Below, piece by piece: positions 1 through 8,185 of a DNA stretch of 64,000 nt (position 1 is its first letter; every line of letters starts with the position of its first letter). The notes under the pieces were generated by a model that searched no databases, was not told the origin of the DNA, and saw nothing but the letters and a program-made list of their open reading frames with translations. The DNA lies in contig NZ_JAGYHC010000001.1 in assembly GCF_019837165.1 (NCBI RefSeq), positions 744,001-808,000 on the forward strand, given 5' to 3'. The translations under genes were made by a program, and so were the position numbers. Source of the stretch: Virgibacillus sp. NKC19-3. Lineage in GTDB: Bacteria > Bacillota > Bacilli > Bacillales > Amphibacillaceae.

Positions 1-567
1 AAAGATGCGATATTCATCCCACTAATCGGATTAATGTTTGGTAATATAATTAGTTCTGTGTCAACCTTTATTGCCTATCAGAATGATCTTATACAAAACA
101 TGTCATCATGGATGCAAGGCGATTTCTCGATGATCATGAGTGGAAATTATGAATTGATGTTTGTCAGTATCCCCATTCTCATTTTAGCGTATTTTTATGC
201 AAATAAATTTACAATCGCAGGAATGGGAGAGGATTTTTCCAAAAACTTAGGTCTCAATTATCGACAGGTTGTAAATCTTGGCTTGATTATCACGGCACTA
301 GTAACGGCCTCCGTGGTACTATCGGTTGGGGTGATACCATTTCTTGGTTTAATCATTCCAAATATCGTTACGATTTACCAGGGTGATCACCTGAAGAAAA
401 GCTTAATACATACTGCATTGCTAGGGGCCGTATTTGTTTTAATGTGTGATGTCATCGGTAGAATTATCATCTATCCATATGAGATTCCAATCAGCTTAAC
501 CGTAGGGGTTATAGGTAGCGGTATATTTCTCTACCTATTGTTAAGGAGAAAGAAATATGGATTATAA
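1..567 (+). CDS. yclN: Siderophore ABC transporter permease, 5' truncated (YclN-like)
   Basis: Integral membrane permease of the FecCD/BtuC family that would form the inner-membrane channel of a ferric-siderophore importer. The frame is open from base 1, so the N-terminal part lies outside the window; 188 residues remain, holding several hydrophobic segments and the cytoplasmic-loop stretch GMGEDFSKNLGLNY that normally contacts the ATPase. It overlaps the next permease gene by 11 bases. The order permease, permease, ATPase, lipoprotein matches B. subtilis yclNOPQ (petrobactin uptake). The family is clear; the petrobactin substrate is inferred from gene order and general likeness only. Confidence 0.85.
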   Translation, partial: KDAIFIPLIGLMFGNIISSVSTFIAYQNDLIQNMSSWMQGDFSMIMSGNYELMFVSIPILILAYFYANKFTIAGMGEDFSKNLGLNYRQVVNLGLIITALVTASVVLSVGVIPFLGLIIPNIVTIYQGDHLKKSLIHTALLGAVFVLMCDVIGRIIIYPYEIPISLTVGVIGSGIFLYLLLRRKKYGL

Positions 568-1507
568 GAAAAAGTTAACTGCCCTTGTCGTCATTACAGT
601 ATTACTAGCATTGTTATTTATTTTTTATGACCTGAGTGGAAATATTGGCTACATTTTACCAAGAAGAGTTATTAAAGTAACGGCCATCGTTCTGACAGGT
701 GGTGCAATCGCTTTTGCAACAACGATCTTTATGACAATAACGCATAATCGGATTTTAACCCCAAGTATACTGGGGCTTGACTCCCTGTATATGCTGCTGC
801 AGACAATTATTATCTTCATATTTGGTGCAAATTCTATTGTCATGATGAGCAGCCATATTAATTACTTGATCTCGATTGGAATTATGGTGGTATTTTCATT
901 ATTGCTTTACCGTTTTCTCTTTAAAGGGGAGAAGAACAACATTTACTTCCTTTTATTAATTGGTATGATTTTAGGAACATTCTTTAGCAGCTTCACGGAT
1001 TTCATGCAAGTATTGATCGATCCAAACGAATTTACAATGGCTCAGGATCGTATGTTTGCAAGTGTGAACAATGTGAATACAGATCTTATCTATCTCTCTA
1101 TTGTACTTGTGTTGTTCGTCGGATTGTACTTTATGCGTTTTTATAAGTACTTGGATGTATTGGCATTAGGGAAGGATCAAGCGGTTAATCTTGGTGTTCC
1201 GTATAATTATGTCGTGAAGCGATTACTGATTATTGTGGCTGTATTAATTTCTATAGCAACAGCACTCATTGGTCCGATCATGTTCCTTGGACTACTGGTC
1301 GTAAATTTGGCATATGAATTTTTAAAAACGTTCCGTCACTTTTATATTATCATTGGCTCTATGTTAATCAGTATCATTGCACTACTTGGCGGACAATTTG
1401 TTGTAGAGAACATATTCACATTTCAAACGACAATTAGTGTTATTATCAATTTTGTCGGTGGCGTGTACTTCATATATCTTTTGTTAAAGGAGAATAAATC
1501 ATGGTAG
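557..1507 (+). CDS. yclO: Siderophore ABC transporter permease (YclO-like)
   Basis: Second FecCD-type permease, 316 residues, almost entirely hydrophobic, with the loop DVLALGKDQAVNLGVPY (about residues 197-213) where the ATPase couples. The ATG lies inside the end of the preceding permease behind AAGGAGAAAG, which suggests translational coupling; its own end overlaps the ATPase start by 7 bases. It would pair with the upstream permease as a heterodimeric channel for an iron-siderophore, probably petrobactin by analogy with B. subtilis YclO. Length and gene order fit. No Fur box is visible because the operon promoter is outside the window. Confidence 0.85.
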   Translation: MDYKKKLTALVVITVLLALLFIFYDLSGNIGYILPRRVIKVTAIVLTGGAIAFATTIFMTITHNRILTPSILGLDSLYMLLQTIIIFIFGANSIVMMSSHINYLISIGIMVVFSLLLYRFLFKGEKNNIYFLLLIGMILGTFFSSFTDFMQVLIDPNEFTMAQDRMFASVNNVNTDLIYLSIVLVLFVGLYFMRFYKYLDVLALGKDQAVNLGVPYNYVVKRLLIIVAVLISIATALIGPIMFLGLLVVNLAYEFLKTFRHFYIIIGSMLISIIALLGGQFVVENIFTFQTTISVIINFVGGVYFIYLLLKENKSW

Positions 1508-2256
1508 ATATTAAAAACGTTGTCAAAACGTATAACCAGAAAAGGGTTGTAGAAGATGTTTCCGTTAAAATAGAAAAGGGGACTATTACTTCGTTTATCG
1601 GCCCTAATGGTGCAGGAAAGAGTACGTTAATCTCGATGATTAGTCGGCTTATTGCGAAAGATGATGGGGAAATTACGATTGATGGAGAAGACATTTTAGA
1701 ATCCAAGAATAATGAGCTCGCAAAGAAAATTTCCATATTAAAACAGTCGAATGCCATCAATTTGAAACTGACGGTTCGCGAGCTTGTGTCCTTTGGACGT
1801 TTTCCTTATTCTCAGGGTAAATTGAAAAAAGAAGATTGGGAAAAGGTAGATCAGGCTATTGATTATATGGAGCTTGGCGATATGCAGGAAAAATTCCTTG
1901 ATGAACTTAGTGGTGGGCAACAGCAACGTGCGCATATTGCTATGATTATCGCACAGGATACAGAATATATTTTGCTTGATGAGCCATTAAATAATTTGGA
2001 TATGCGCCACTCTGTGTCGATAATGAAAACATTGCGCAAGCTTGTAGATGAACTCGGTAAAACGATTGTCATTGTCATTCATGATATCAATTTTGCTTCC
2101 TGTTATTCGGACAATATTGTTGCACTCAAAAACGGGAAAATAGTCAAGCATGGACCCACTTGTGATGTTATTGATAAATGTGTATTGAAGGATATCTATG
2201 ATATGGATATTGATATAAAAGAAATCGATAATCGCCGCATTTGTGTATATTTTTAA
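1501..2256 (+). CDS. yclP: Siderophore ABC transporter ATP-binding protein (YclP-like)
   Basis: Cytoplasmic ATPase of the iron-siderophore importer, 251 residues. Walker A GPNGAGKST is at residues 34-42, the signature LSGGQQQR follows at about 137, and Walker B ILLDEP with the D-loop comes next. The start overlaps the end of the second permease, behind AAAGGAG. Length matches YclP (about 252 aa). A 262-base gap then separates it from the binding-protein gene; that gap holds a hairpin and short reading frames behind strong ribosome sites, so the lipoprotein gene may be expressed partly on its own. Confidence 0.88.
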   Translation: MVDIKNVVKTYNQKRVVEDVSVKIEKGTITSFIGPNGAGKSTLISMISRLIAKDDGEITIDGEDILESKNNELAKKISILKQSNAINLKLTVRELVSFGRFPYSQGKLKKEDWEKVDQAIDYMELGDMQEKFLDELSGGQQQRAHIAMIIAQDTEYILLDEPLNNLDMRHSVSIMKTLRKLVDELGKTIVIVIHDINFASCYSDNIVALKNGKIVKHGPTCDVIDKCVLKDIYDMDIDIKEIDNRRICVYF

Positions 2257-2368
2257 CCAATGGAAAAAATTGATCGAAACGTAAAGGAGGTGATAAGTTG
2301 TATCGGTACTGCTTAAAAGAGGGGGGATAATATAAATACATGCACCGTCTTTCCATAAAAAAATCCCT

Positions 2369-2403
2369 TATATGGAAGTGCTCCTAAGATCACTTCCGAT
2401 ATA
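2369..2403 (+). other. Intercistronic hairpin before the siderophore-binding lipoprotein
   Basis: Inverted repeat with arms TATATGGAAGTG and CACTTCCGATATA (one bulged G) around a 10-base loop. It lies between the ATPase and the lipoprotein genes and has no T-run after it, so it is more likely an mRNA-stabilising or processing hairpin than a terminator. Such elements are common before binding-protein genes, which need more product than the membrane parts. Function is inferred. Confidence 0.45.
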
Positions 2404-2518
2404 AAGGAAACCTACATTTTTAATTTTACCTTACTTTTTTAAGGAGGTAAATCTATTTGCTTGAATAGACATAAAAAATTTAAATATAACGTTATTTCAT
2501 TGTAGAGGAGCAGATAAG

Positions 2519-3490
2519 ATGAAACGATTTTCCTTATTGTTGATCATGAGTCTTTTCCTAATGGTACTTGCCGCTTGTGGTTCATCTGAAGAAAGCAGTG
2601 AAGGGGAAGGAGAAAACGCCGAAGGGGAAGAAACCAGTGAAGAAACAAATGAAACTGTTACAGTAAACCATGAGCTTGGCGAAACGGAAGTACCTAAAAA
2701 CCCGGAGAATGTTGTCGTTTTTGATTTTGGGATTTTAGATACATTGGATACATTAGGTGTTGACGTAGCTGGTGTTGCCCAAGGAAACATTCCTTCGTAT
2801 TTAGAAAAATATGAAAGTGATACTTACGAAAATATAGGAAGCTTGAAGGAACCAGATTTTGATAAAGTTGCAGAAATCGACCCGGATGTGATTATTATTT
2901 CCGGACGACAGGCATCTGTAGCGGATCAATTGGAAGAAATCGCTCCGACCATCCATCTTGGCGTAGATACCACACGTTACATGGATTCATTTGAAGAAAA
3001 CATGGAAACCGTTGGAGAGATATTTGGAAAAGAAGCGGAGATAGAAGAAGAATTAACTCGTATTGAAGATTCGATTGCTTCTGTAAATGATAAGGCAGCA
3101 GAAAATGAGGAAAACGGTCTGATTATTTTAGCAAATGATGATAAAATCAGTGCATATGGGCCAAGCTCTCGATTTGGATTAATTCATGATGTGCTTGGTG
3201 TTCCGGCAGTTGATGAGGGTATTGAAGCTTCAACACATGGCATGAATGTATCGCCTGAATATGTCATGGAAGAAGACCCAGATCTCCTATACGTTGTCGA
3301 TAGAACCGCTGCTATTACTGACGATAATTCAGCAGCAGAACAAATCGTGGAAAATGACTTAATTAAAAACACGAAAGCGTATGAAAATGATAATATCTTT
3401 TATCTGGACCCGGATTACTGGTACCTATCCGGAGGTGGACTTGCTTCTGTATCTGAAATGATTAATGAAATTGATGCAAGTTTGGAGTAA
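2519..3490 (+). CDS. yclQ: Siderophore-binding lipoprotein (YclQ-like)
   Basis: Extracellular solute-binding lipoprotein of 323 residues that would capture the ferric siderophore and deliver it to the permease pair. The signal peptide ends in a lipobox LAAC (Cys at residue 20), followed by a Glu/Ser-rich tether to about residue 45. A periplasmic-binding-protein class III fold follows, with FDFGILDTLDTLG and DPDVIIISGR typical of the FepB/FecB group. The start is supported by GAGGAG seven bases upstream. It closes the operon, being followed within 15 bases by a terminator. Petrobactin specificity is inferred from synteny with yclNOPQ. Confidence 0.87.
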   Translation: MKRFSLLLIMSLFLMVLAACGSSEESSEGEGENAEGEETSEETNETVTVNHELGETEVPKNPENVVVFDFGILDTLDTLGVDVAGVAQGNIPSYLEKYESDTYENIGSLKEPDFDKVAEIDPDVIIISGRQASVADQLEEIAPTIHLGVDTTRYMDSFEENMETVGEIFGKEAEIEEELTRIEDSIASVNDKAAENEENGLIILANDDKISAYGPSSRFGLIHDVLGVPAVDEGIEASTHGMNVSPEYVMEEDPDLLYVVDRTAAITDDNSAAEQIVENDLIKNTKAYENDNIFYLDPDYWYLSGGGLASVSEMINEIDASLE

Positions 3491-3500
3491 ACGAAGAAAA

Positions 3501-3534
3501 AAGACAATCCATCGTTATGGGTTGTCTTTTTTTT
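3501..3534 (+). terminator. Rho-independent terminator of the siderophore operon
   Basis: Stem AAGACAATCC / GGGTTGTCTT (one G-T pair) with a short loop, followed by eight T. It starts ten bases after the lipoprotein stop codon. Confidence 0.85.
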
Positions 3535-3803
3535 AGTGCTGTTTTCGAACATATTGTTACTTTTGAGACAAACGTAATGATTTTTTAGAAAAAGGCCTTC
3601 TCCTTTATGTTCCCCCTCATTGCCAATTGATTGTGGCAGAAATAAGGGTGTTATGTTAAATGTGTTATTCAAATGTAAACAACCCTTCGGAATCCTTTTT
3701 AGCCGCGCTTTTTAGTGAATTTATACCAATAACCCACCCTTGAAAGATGCAGAGGCTTTGTGTTTGAATAAAGGGACATTGACTTGAAATGAGGGAATAA
3801 TAA

Positions 3804-4529
3804 ATGAAAAACCTTGTCATATTAGTGTTGACGTTAAGTATAACGATCGTATTAGCTGCCTGTGGAGAAGATGATCCCTCCTCACAGGAAAGGGAAGGAT
3901 CAAATGGTGAAAACACAGAAGAGCAAGCGCAGCCATCAGCACAAGAACCGATAGAATTTACGGATGAGGAAAAAGCAGAGGAAGATGAATCAGTAGCAGA
4001 TGTAAATGGCACTGAAATAAAAGGAAATGAATATAACGCCCTATATCCACAAGTAAAAATGTCTCTGCAGCAGGATGAGCAAGCCTCCGATGAACAGGAT
4101 CAGGTTAAAGAACTTACGGTTAATATGCTCGTAGAACAAGAATTAATCAAGCAAGCAGCTGAGGAACAAGGCATAGAAGTCACCAATGATGAAATTCAAT
4201 CTGAATATGAAGCAATGGAAGAAGAGGCTGGGGAACAATTGACGTCAGTCTTGGATCAGTTTCACTTAACAGAAGAAGATCTTAAAGACCAATTAACCAA
4301 GGATATACGCACAACCAAATATATAGAATCTGAATTTGATATTGAAGTAACGGATGAAGAAATAAAGGAATACTATGATCAGCTAGCAGAACAAAGTGAC
4401 GAAGTCGGGGAATTAGAAGAAGTAGAAGAACAGATTAGAGAGCAGCTGACAGTGACGAAATCACAGGAACAATTGCAAACGAAATTAGAAGAATTAAAAG
4501 AACAAGCAGAAGTTGAAACCCTGGTTTAA
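3804..4529 (+). CDS. SurA N-terminal-domain lipoprotein (PrsA/SurA-type chaperone-like)
   Basis: Secreted lipoprotein of 241 residues. The signal peptide ends in LAAC (Cys at 19); residues 20-65 are an acidic, low-complexity tether; from about residue 66 (DVNGTEIKGNEY) it has the SurA N-terminal chaperone fold with EQELIKQAAEEQGIEV and the later EVTDEEIKEYYDQ. No parvulin isomerase domain follows, so it looks like a chaperone-only member, shorter than PrsA (about 290 aa). The start sits behind GAGGGAATAATAA. It stands alone, with a structured terminator-like element 36 bases after the stop. The role in folding exported proteins is inferred from the family. Confidence 0.75.
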   Translation: MKNLVILVLTLSITIVLAACGEDDPSSQEREGSNGENTEEQAQPSAQEPIEFTDEEKAEEDESVADVNGTEIKGNEYNALYPQVKMSLQQDEQASDEQDQVKELTVNMLVEQELIKQAAEEQGIEVTNDEIQSEYEAMEEEAGEQLTSVLDQFHLTEEDLKDQLTKDIRTTKYIESEFDIEVTDEEIKEYYDQLAEQSDEVGELEEVEEQIREQLTVTKSQEQLQTKLEELKEQAEVETLV

Positions 4530-4565
4530 ACGTCGTAGTGAGATTAAACAATACAATATAGTAGT

Positions 4566-4652
4566 AAAAACGCTCAGAGGTAGGTGACTACCCCGAAAGT
4601 TAGATTTTTCACTTCAACTTTCGGGGGGTGGTACCGTATTCTGAGCGTTTTT
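4566..4652 (+). terminator. Multi-hairpin terminator-like element with a T-box core match
   Basis: A 13-bp perfect outer stem (AAAAACGCTCAGA / TCTGAGCGTTTTT) ends in a T-run. Inside are a small hairpin GGTAG-gtga-CTACC (4579-4592) and a second 11-bp stem CCCCGAAAGTT / AACTTTCGGGG (4591-4601 with 4616-4626) that competes with it for the C run. The segment GGGTGGTACCG (4625-4635) matches the T-box antiterminator core, but only 36 bases separate the element from the upstream stop, so there is no room for a specifier stem. As read it can end transcription after the SurA-type gene, and on both strands because of the A-run. Confidence 0.6.
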
Positions 4653-4811
4653 AGATGAGGATTTACCTGGAGTTGATTCTAGAAAAGTATGCGGAGGGAA
4701 AAAAAGGGAGAGATTCGCATTTTACATATTTCTCGCTGATTGCTCTAGTTTTTCAGTCTATTTATCAGATGATTTCTACTTAACAATTTTCGACATATTT
4801 CGCAGCTTTTA

Positions 4812-4864
4812 TTGACAAAAAATATGATAGCGAATACAATATATGTACGTACAATATATGTATG
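4812..4864 (+). promoter_or_regulatory. SigA-type promoter with cre-like site and 15-bp direct repeat
   Basis: TTGACA (4812-4817) and TACAAT (4835-4840) are separated by exactly 17 bases. Positions 4824-4839 (ATGATAGCGAATACAA) fit the CcpA cre consensus WTGNAARCGNWWWCAW at all but one position and overlap the -10 region, as expected for catabolite repression. From the -10 onward a 15-bp unit is repeated in tandem with one mismatch (TACAATATATGTACG, TACAATATATGTATG), with the palindrome TGTACGTACA (4844-4853) at the junction. This is a good operator candidate for the GntR-type regulator encoded 2.5 kb downstream. Confidence 0.75.
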
Positions 4865-4889
4865 TATTTTTAAAAAGGTGGTGATTATA

Positions 4890-6458
4890 TTGGATGAGAA
4901 GCGTATTGCTATCTTGGGAAGTAGTGGTGGGAATCTTTATAATTTGGGTGGAAAGGATCCAGATTCTTTATTAGGGGAAATTGTTCAGCAAGCAAATAAA
5001 GCGGATATTCAAGTTGCCCGTATACAATTTATTGCTGCTTCCGCTTCCATGGACAAAGTTTCCAACAGTACAGATGCATCATTGTATGAATGGGATGAAA
5101 CAGCAGGAGTTGCAATCAGAGAAAAAAGCGCCAGTTTAGAAGAAATCAATCAGTTTGCCGAAGAAAAAGATAAGAAAATCGCAGAAGATATAAAAAATGG
5201 GCTGATTGACGGGGTTGTGTTAGTGAGCGCGGACCCTGAAGGTTCGAACCAAAATTCGTTAGAAGCAGCAGCACAGCAAAATCTTCCAATTGTTGGTACA
5301 GGTGGTACTTCAATGGCAAATACAAATGCCATGGGGGGTAATGTAATTTCTTCATCTGGAACTACAGGAACAACAAATCGTACAAGAGCCATATCATTTA
5401 TTAGTAATCTGGCAAAATATTGGGGGATCAAGTATAGTCCTTCCATAGGATCAACGGATAGTGGTGGATCTGACAGTCCATTTAAGCGGATACAGTTCCG
5501 TGGTATCATGATGGCTGCAATGCCTGCTTTTATATCATTAGCCATTATTTTGGCTATAAGTAAGATACCAGGTTTAGAGGGTTTGAGTGACGTATTTGAC
5601 CTTTTAATTTCTGCCCTTCCGGTAGTACTATCCGCTATTGCTGCTAAACAAATTTCCGGACTTGATGAAGTCGGTATAGTAGCTGGAGTTGTCGCGGGTG
5701 TATTATCTGTAGAAGGCGGTATTATCGGTGGTTTAGTTGCTGGTATTTTAGCTGGAATTCTAGCACATTACATTTTTCAACGAGCAATTTCCTGGAATTT
5801 TCCAATGACCACAGTGAATATCGTGACAGGTGGATTTGCAGGTTTAATTTCCGGTTTATTTGTTTATGAATTGATTTCTCCAATTGCACTGTATTTAGGA
5901 GAACAAATTCGATTATTAATTGAAGCAACAATTGGAGTAAGCCCTATTCTCGCTGGTGCTGTAGCAGGTCTACTTATATGGCCGGCTATATTAGGCGGTG
6001 TCTACCACGCGGCGATATTGCCAATCATTTTGCTAGAAATGGAAAATGCCGGTATGAGCTTTTTAGGTGCTGTTGATATTGTTGGTTTGACCATGGTTGC
6101 AGCTGGAATAAACTTGGCAAATATTATTTTTCCGCGGAAAAAAGGTGAATCAGCTGTTGCTCTACCTGGGTTTTTAGTAAATATGGGATTTGGAACGTAT
6201 GTAGAATCTGCATATCCTTTTATGTTTTCCAATAAGTTGATTTTTGGAGGCGCTATCCTATCTGGCGGTTTGGGAGGATTGTTTATCGGATTATTTAATG
6301 CGAGAGGAACGGCTTATGTGCCATCATTTGCTGCCCCATTCCTTTCCAATAACATTTTAGGTATGACTATTGCAATGTTGATCACAATAATATCAGCATT
6401 TACGATAACATTAATAGCAAATAAAATTGGTAAAAACAGCGATTTAAAAAATAACTAG
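4890..6458 (+). CDS. EIIC-like membrane transporter with soluble N-terminal domain
   Basis: Predicted inner-membrane protein of 522 residues. Residues 1-185 are soluble and glycine-rich, with RIAILGSSGGN, GTGGTSMANT and SSGTTGTTNRTRA that look like a nucleotide- or phosphate-binding Rossmann-type domain. Residues 200-515 hold about nine to ten hydrophobic segments with GGIIGGLVAGILAG and GFGTYVESAYPFMF, resembling PTS EIIC proteins. I chose TTG 4890 because GGTGGTGA sits five bases before it; an upstream in-frame TTG at 4812 is the -35 box itself. It is followed 12 bases later by the TIM-barrel gene. No EIIA or EIIB phosphorylation domain is visible. Sugar transport is inferred from the fold, the cre site and the neighbours; the substrate is unknown. 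Confidence 0.65.
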   Translation: MDEKRIAILGSSGGNLYNLGGKDPDSLLGEIVQQANKADIQVARIQFIAASASMDKVSNSTDASLYEWDETAGVAIREKSASLEEINQFAEEKDKKIAEDIKNGLIDGVVLVSADPEGSNQNSLEAAAQQNLPIVGTGGTSMANTNAMGGNVISSSGTTGTTNRTRAISFISNLAKYWGIKYSPSIGSTDSGGSDSPFKRIQFRGIMMAAMPAFISLAIILAISKIPGLEGLSDVFDLLISALPVVLSAIAAKQISGLDEVGIVAGVVAGVLSVEGGIIGGLVAGILAGILAHYIFQRAISWNFPMTTVNIVTGGFAGLISGLFVYELISPIALYLGEQIRLLIEATIGVSPILAGAVAGLLIWPAILGGVYHAAILPIILLEMENAGMSFLGAVDIVGLTMVAAGINLANIIFPRKKGESAVALPGFLVNMGFGTYVESAYPFMFSNKLIFGGAILSGGLGGLFIGLFNARGTAYVPSFAAPFLSNNILGMTIAMLITIISAFTITLIANKIGKNSDLKNN

Positions 6459-6470
6459 AGGAGTTTTGGT

Positions 6471-7307
6471 ATGTTTAAAGGAGATATGGAAAGAAAAAGA
6501 AAAGTTGCTATACAGAAAGTATGGAATGCCATTGAGGAACATGGCGGAAAAACGATTCTCAGCACTGGTATAACTGGGGACGATGCGAGAGTGGCAAAAG
6601 CAGTTATTGAATCCGGTGTAAAAATGCTTGAACCCAATCATCCGGCAGTAGCACTTGCCAAAGGGTATAAAGGTGTTGATAATATGCATGATGCGGAACA
6701 TATCCGGCATGAAGTGGAATTATCGGAAATGGCCAAGGTTGTTAGTGGAGTCAGGGGTGTAATCGGTGAAGAGCCTTTTATTACAGTAGGGATTCCCGGA
6801 GGATTTACCGAAGAAAAGCCCGTTCCCATTTCACAAGAAGACTTTTATAATATGTCACTTGCCGGAACAGATGGCCTGCACACGCATAAGTGCGATATAG
6901 ATGATTTAGAAGAAATTGTAAAGGCTGCTCATCATTACGGGTTGTTGGTTGATGCTTATATTGCCCATCCAGAAGATAAGCATCCATTTGGACTACCGGC
7001 ATCAACTGCGGAAGAAGTTGCTGCTACAGCAAAAAAGATGGAAAACATTGGTGTAGATATGATTGGATTAATGACGGGAATGAGTTATGGAGGTGTAGCA
7101 GCTGGAGAAATACCTGAAGTAATTCGTGAAAGACTGGAAGCACTGGTTTCATCGGTATCCGTTCCAACGCTTGCAGAAGGTGGAATAAATACAGAAAACT
7201 ATCAGGCCTTTCAGAATACAGGTGTTCATATTCTTGTAGTAGGAACCTCTATTGATCAAATGGTGCAGAAGTCAGCACAGGATGCAGTAAAACAATTTTT
7301 ATCATAA
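6471..7307 (+). CDS. TIM-barrel enzyme of unknown substrate (HisA/NanE-like fold)
   Basis: Cytoplasmic protein of 278 residues with a clear (beta/alpha)8 pattern: ILSTGITGDDARVAK and VKMLEPNHPAVAL near the N-terminus, then FITVGIPGG, TDGLHTHKCDIDD and LLVDAYIAHPEDKHPF, and at the C-terminal phosphate-binding end LAEGGI followed by VVGTSID. The last two resemble the phosphate gripper of HisA, NanE and related epimerases and aldolases, so a sugar-phosphate substrate is likely. GAGGAG precedes the ATG. It is co-transcribed with the EIIC-like gene 12 bases upstream, which suggests it acts on the imported product. I do not recognise a characterised family and give no reaction. Confidence 0.65.
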   Translation: MFKGDMERKRKVAIQKVWNAIEEHGGKTILSTGITGDDARVAKAVIESGVKMLEPNHPAVALAKGYKGVDNMHDAEHIRHEVELSEMAKVVSGVRGVIGEEPFITVGIPGGFTEEKPVPISQEDFYNMSLAGTDGLHTHKCDIDDLEEIVKAAHHYGLLVDAYIAHPEDKHPFGLPASTAEEVAATAKKMENIGVDMIGLMTGMSYGGVAAGEIPEVIRERLEALVSSVSVPTLAEGGINTENYQAFQNTGVHILVVGTSIDQMVQKSAQDAVKQFLS

Positions 7308-7310
7308 AGT

Positions 7311-7351
7311 AATCAACAAAGGAGCTACCTTCAATAGCTCCTTTGTTGATT
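7311..7351. terminator. Bidirectional terminator between convergent genes
   Basis: Perfect 17-bp inverted repeat AATCAACAAAGGAGCTA / TAGCTCCTTTGTTGATT around a 7-base loop, placed between the convergent TIM-barrel and GntR genes. There is no long T-run on the plus side. Confidence 0.7.
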
Positions 7352-7362
7352 GAAATTATATA

Positions 7363-8103
7363 TCATCTTCTTCTTGGCATGTTTACCGTGAATATGTAGC
7401 GGTCCTTGGGATATCTTGCAAACGTAATAAAAAGAGGACGTGAATTTCTCGTATAATTAATACTTTCCATATGTAAAATAGATTTATTAGAGGTTACCTC
7501 TAATAATGTGGCTTCCTTTTCGGTTATTTCATCTGGTTCAATAGAAATACTTCCATTAAGAACAGGATGATTATAATCATTTTCAATAATGTGGTACATG
7601 GACTTATTAGACAGGTCATATTTTTCTAAGCCCACACATAGCTTTTCATCGATATATACTGTTTCCAATGACATCGGAACATCATCGCCAAATCTTAGAC
7701 GTACGATTTTTATAATTCTATCATTTGCTGTTAACCCTAGCTTTAACTGAAGATAAGAGTCAGGAACTAGATTTGTAGTAAATTCAAGTAATTTAGAAGA
7801 AGGACGCTTCCCTTTCGCCATCATTTGTTCCGTGAAGCTGGTTAAAACAGTTAATTCATACCGTGAGCGTTTACTATGAATAAATGTACCCTTTCCTTGT
7901 TGCTGGTAACATATACCTTCGTCAATCAATAGTTGAAGTGCTTGGCGCAACGTGGAACGACTGACTCCTAAGTCCCTGCTTAACGTGGGTTCGGGAGGGA
8001 GTTGCCTCCCCATTTCAAAGTGACCACTATCAATATTAGCTTTTATCCAATCGTATACTTGTTTATATAAAGGTGTACCTTTTTTTGCTTTGAACGGATT
8101 CAT
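7363..8103 (-). CDS. GntR/HutC-family regulator with UTRA domain
   Basis: DNA-binding repressor of 246 residues. The N-terminal winged helix (about 8-75) contains GTPLYKQVYDWIKANIDSG, LPPEPTLSRDLGVSRSTLRQ and GKGTFI, which are typical of GntR. Residues 90-240 form a UTRA effector domain with VRLRFGDDVPMSLETVYI. I start at ATG 8103 because GGGAG lies eight bases upstream; a TTG 63 bases further upstream lacks a site. It faces the EIIC-like/TIM-barrel operon, so it probably controls that operon through the repeated site at 4835-4864, with a sugar phosphate as inducer. Family is certain; the target is inferred. Confidence 0.85.
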   Translation of the reverse strand: MNPFKAKKGTPLYKQVYDWIKANIDSGHFEMGRQLPPEPTLSRDLGVSRSTLRQALQLLIDEGICYQQQGKGTFIHSKRSRYELTVLTSFTEQMMAKGKRPSSKLLEFTTNLVPDSYLQLKLGLTANDRIIKIVRLRFGDDVPMSLETVYIDEKLCVGLEKYDLSNKSMYHIIENDYNHPVLNGSISIEPDEITEKEATLLEVTSNKSILHMESINYTRNSRPLFITFARYPKDRYIFTVNMPRRR

Positions 8104-8185
8104 AAATAATTCTCCCAGAATACTGTATAGTAATTCTATTTTAGCATTATAGAATAGGTTACTCAAATTTCATCTGTCTAATTTA

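Noticed and set aside
4812-4889. N-terminal extension of the EIIC-like protein from TTG 4812
   Set aside because: That TTG is the -35 hexamer of a consensus promoter; the TTG at 4890 has a proper ribosome site.
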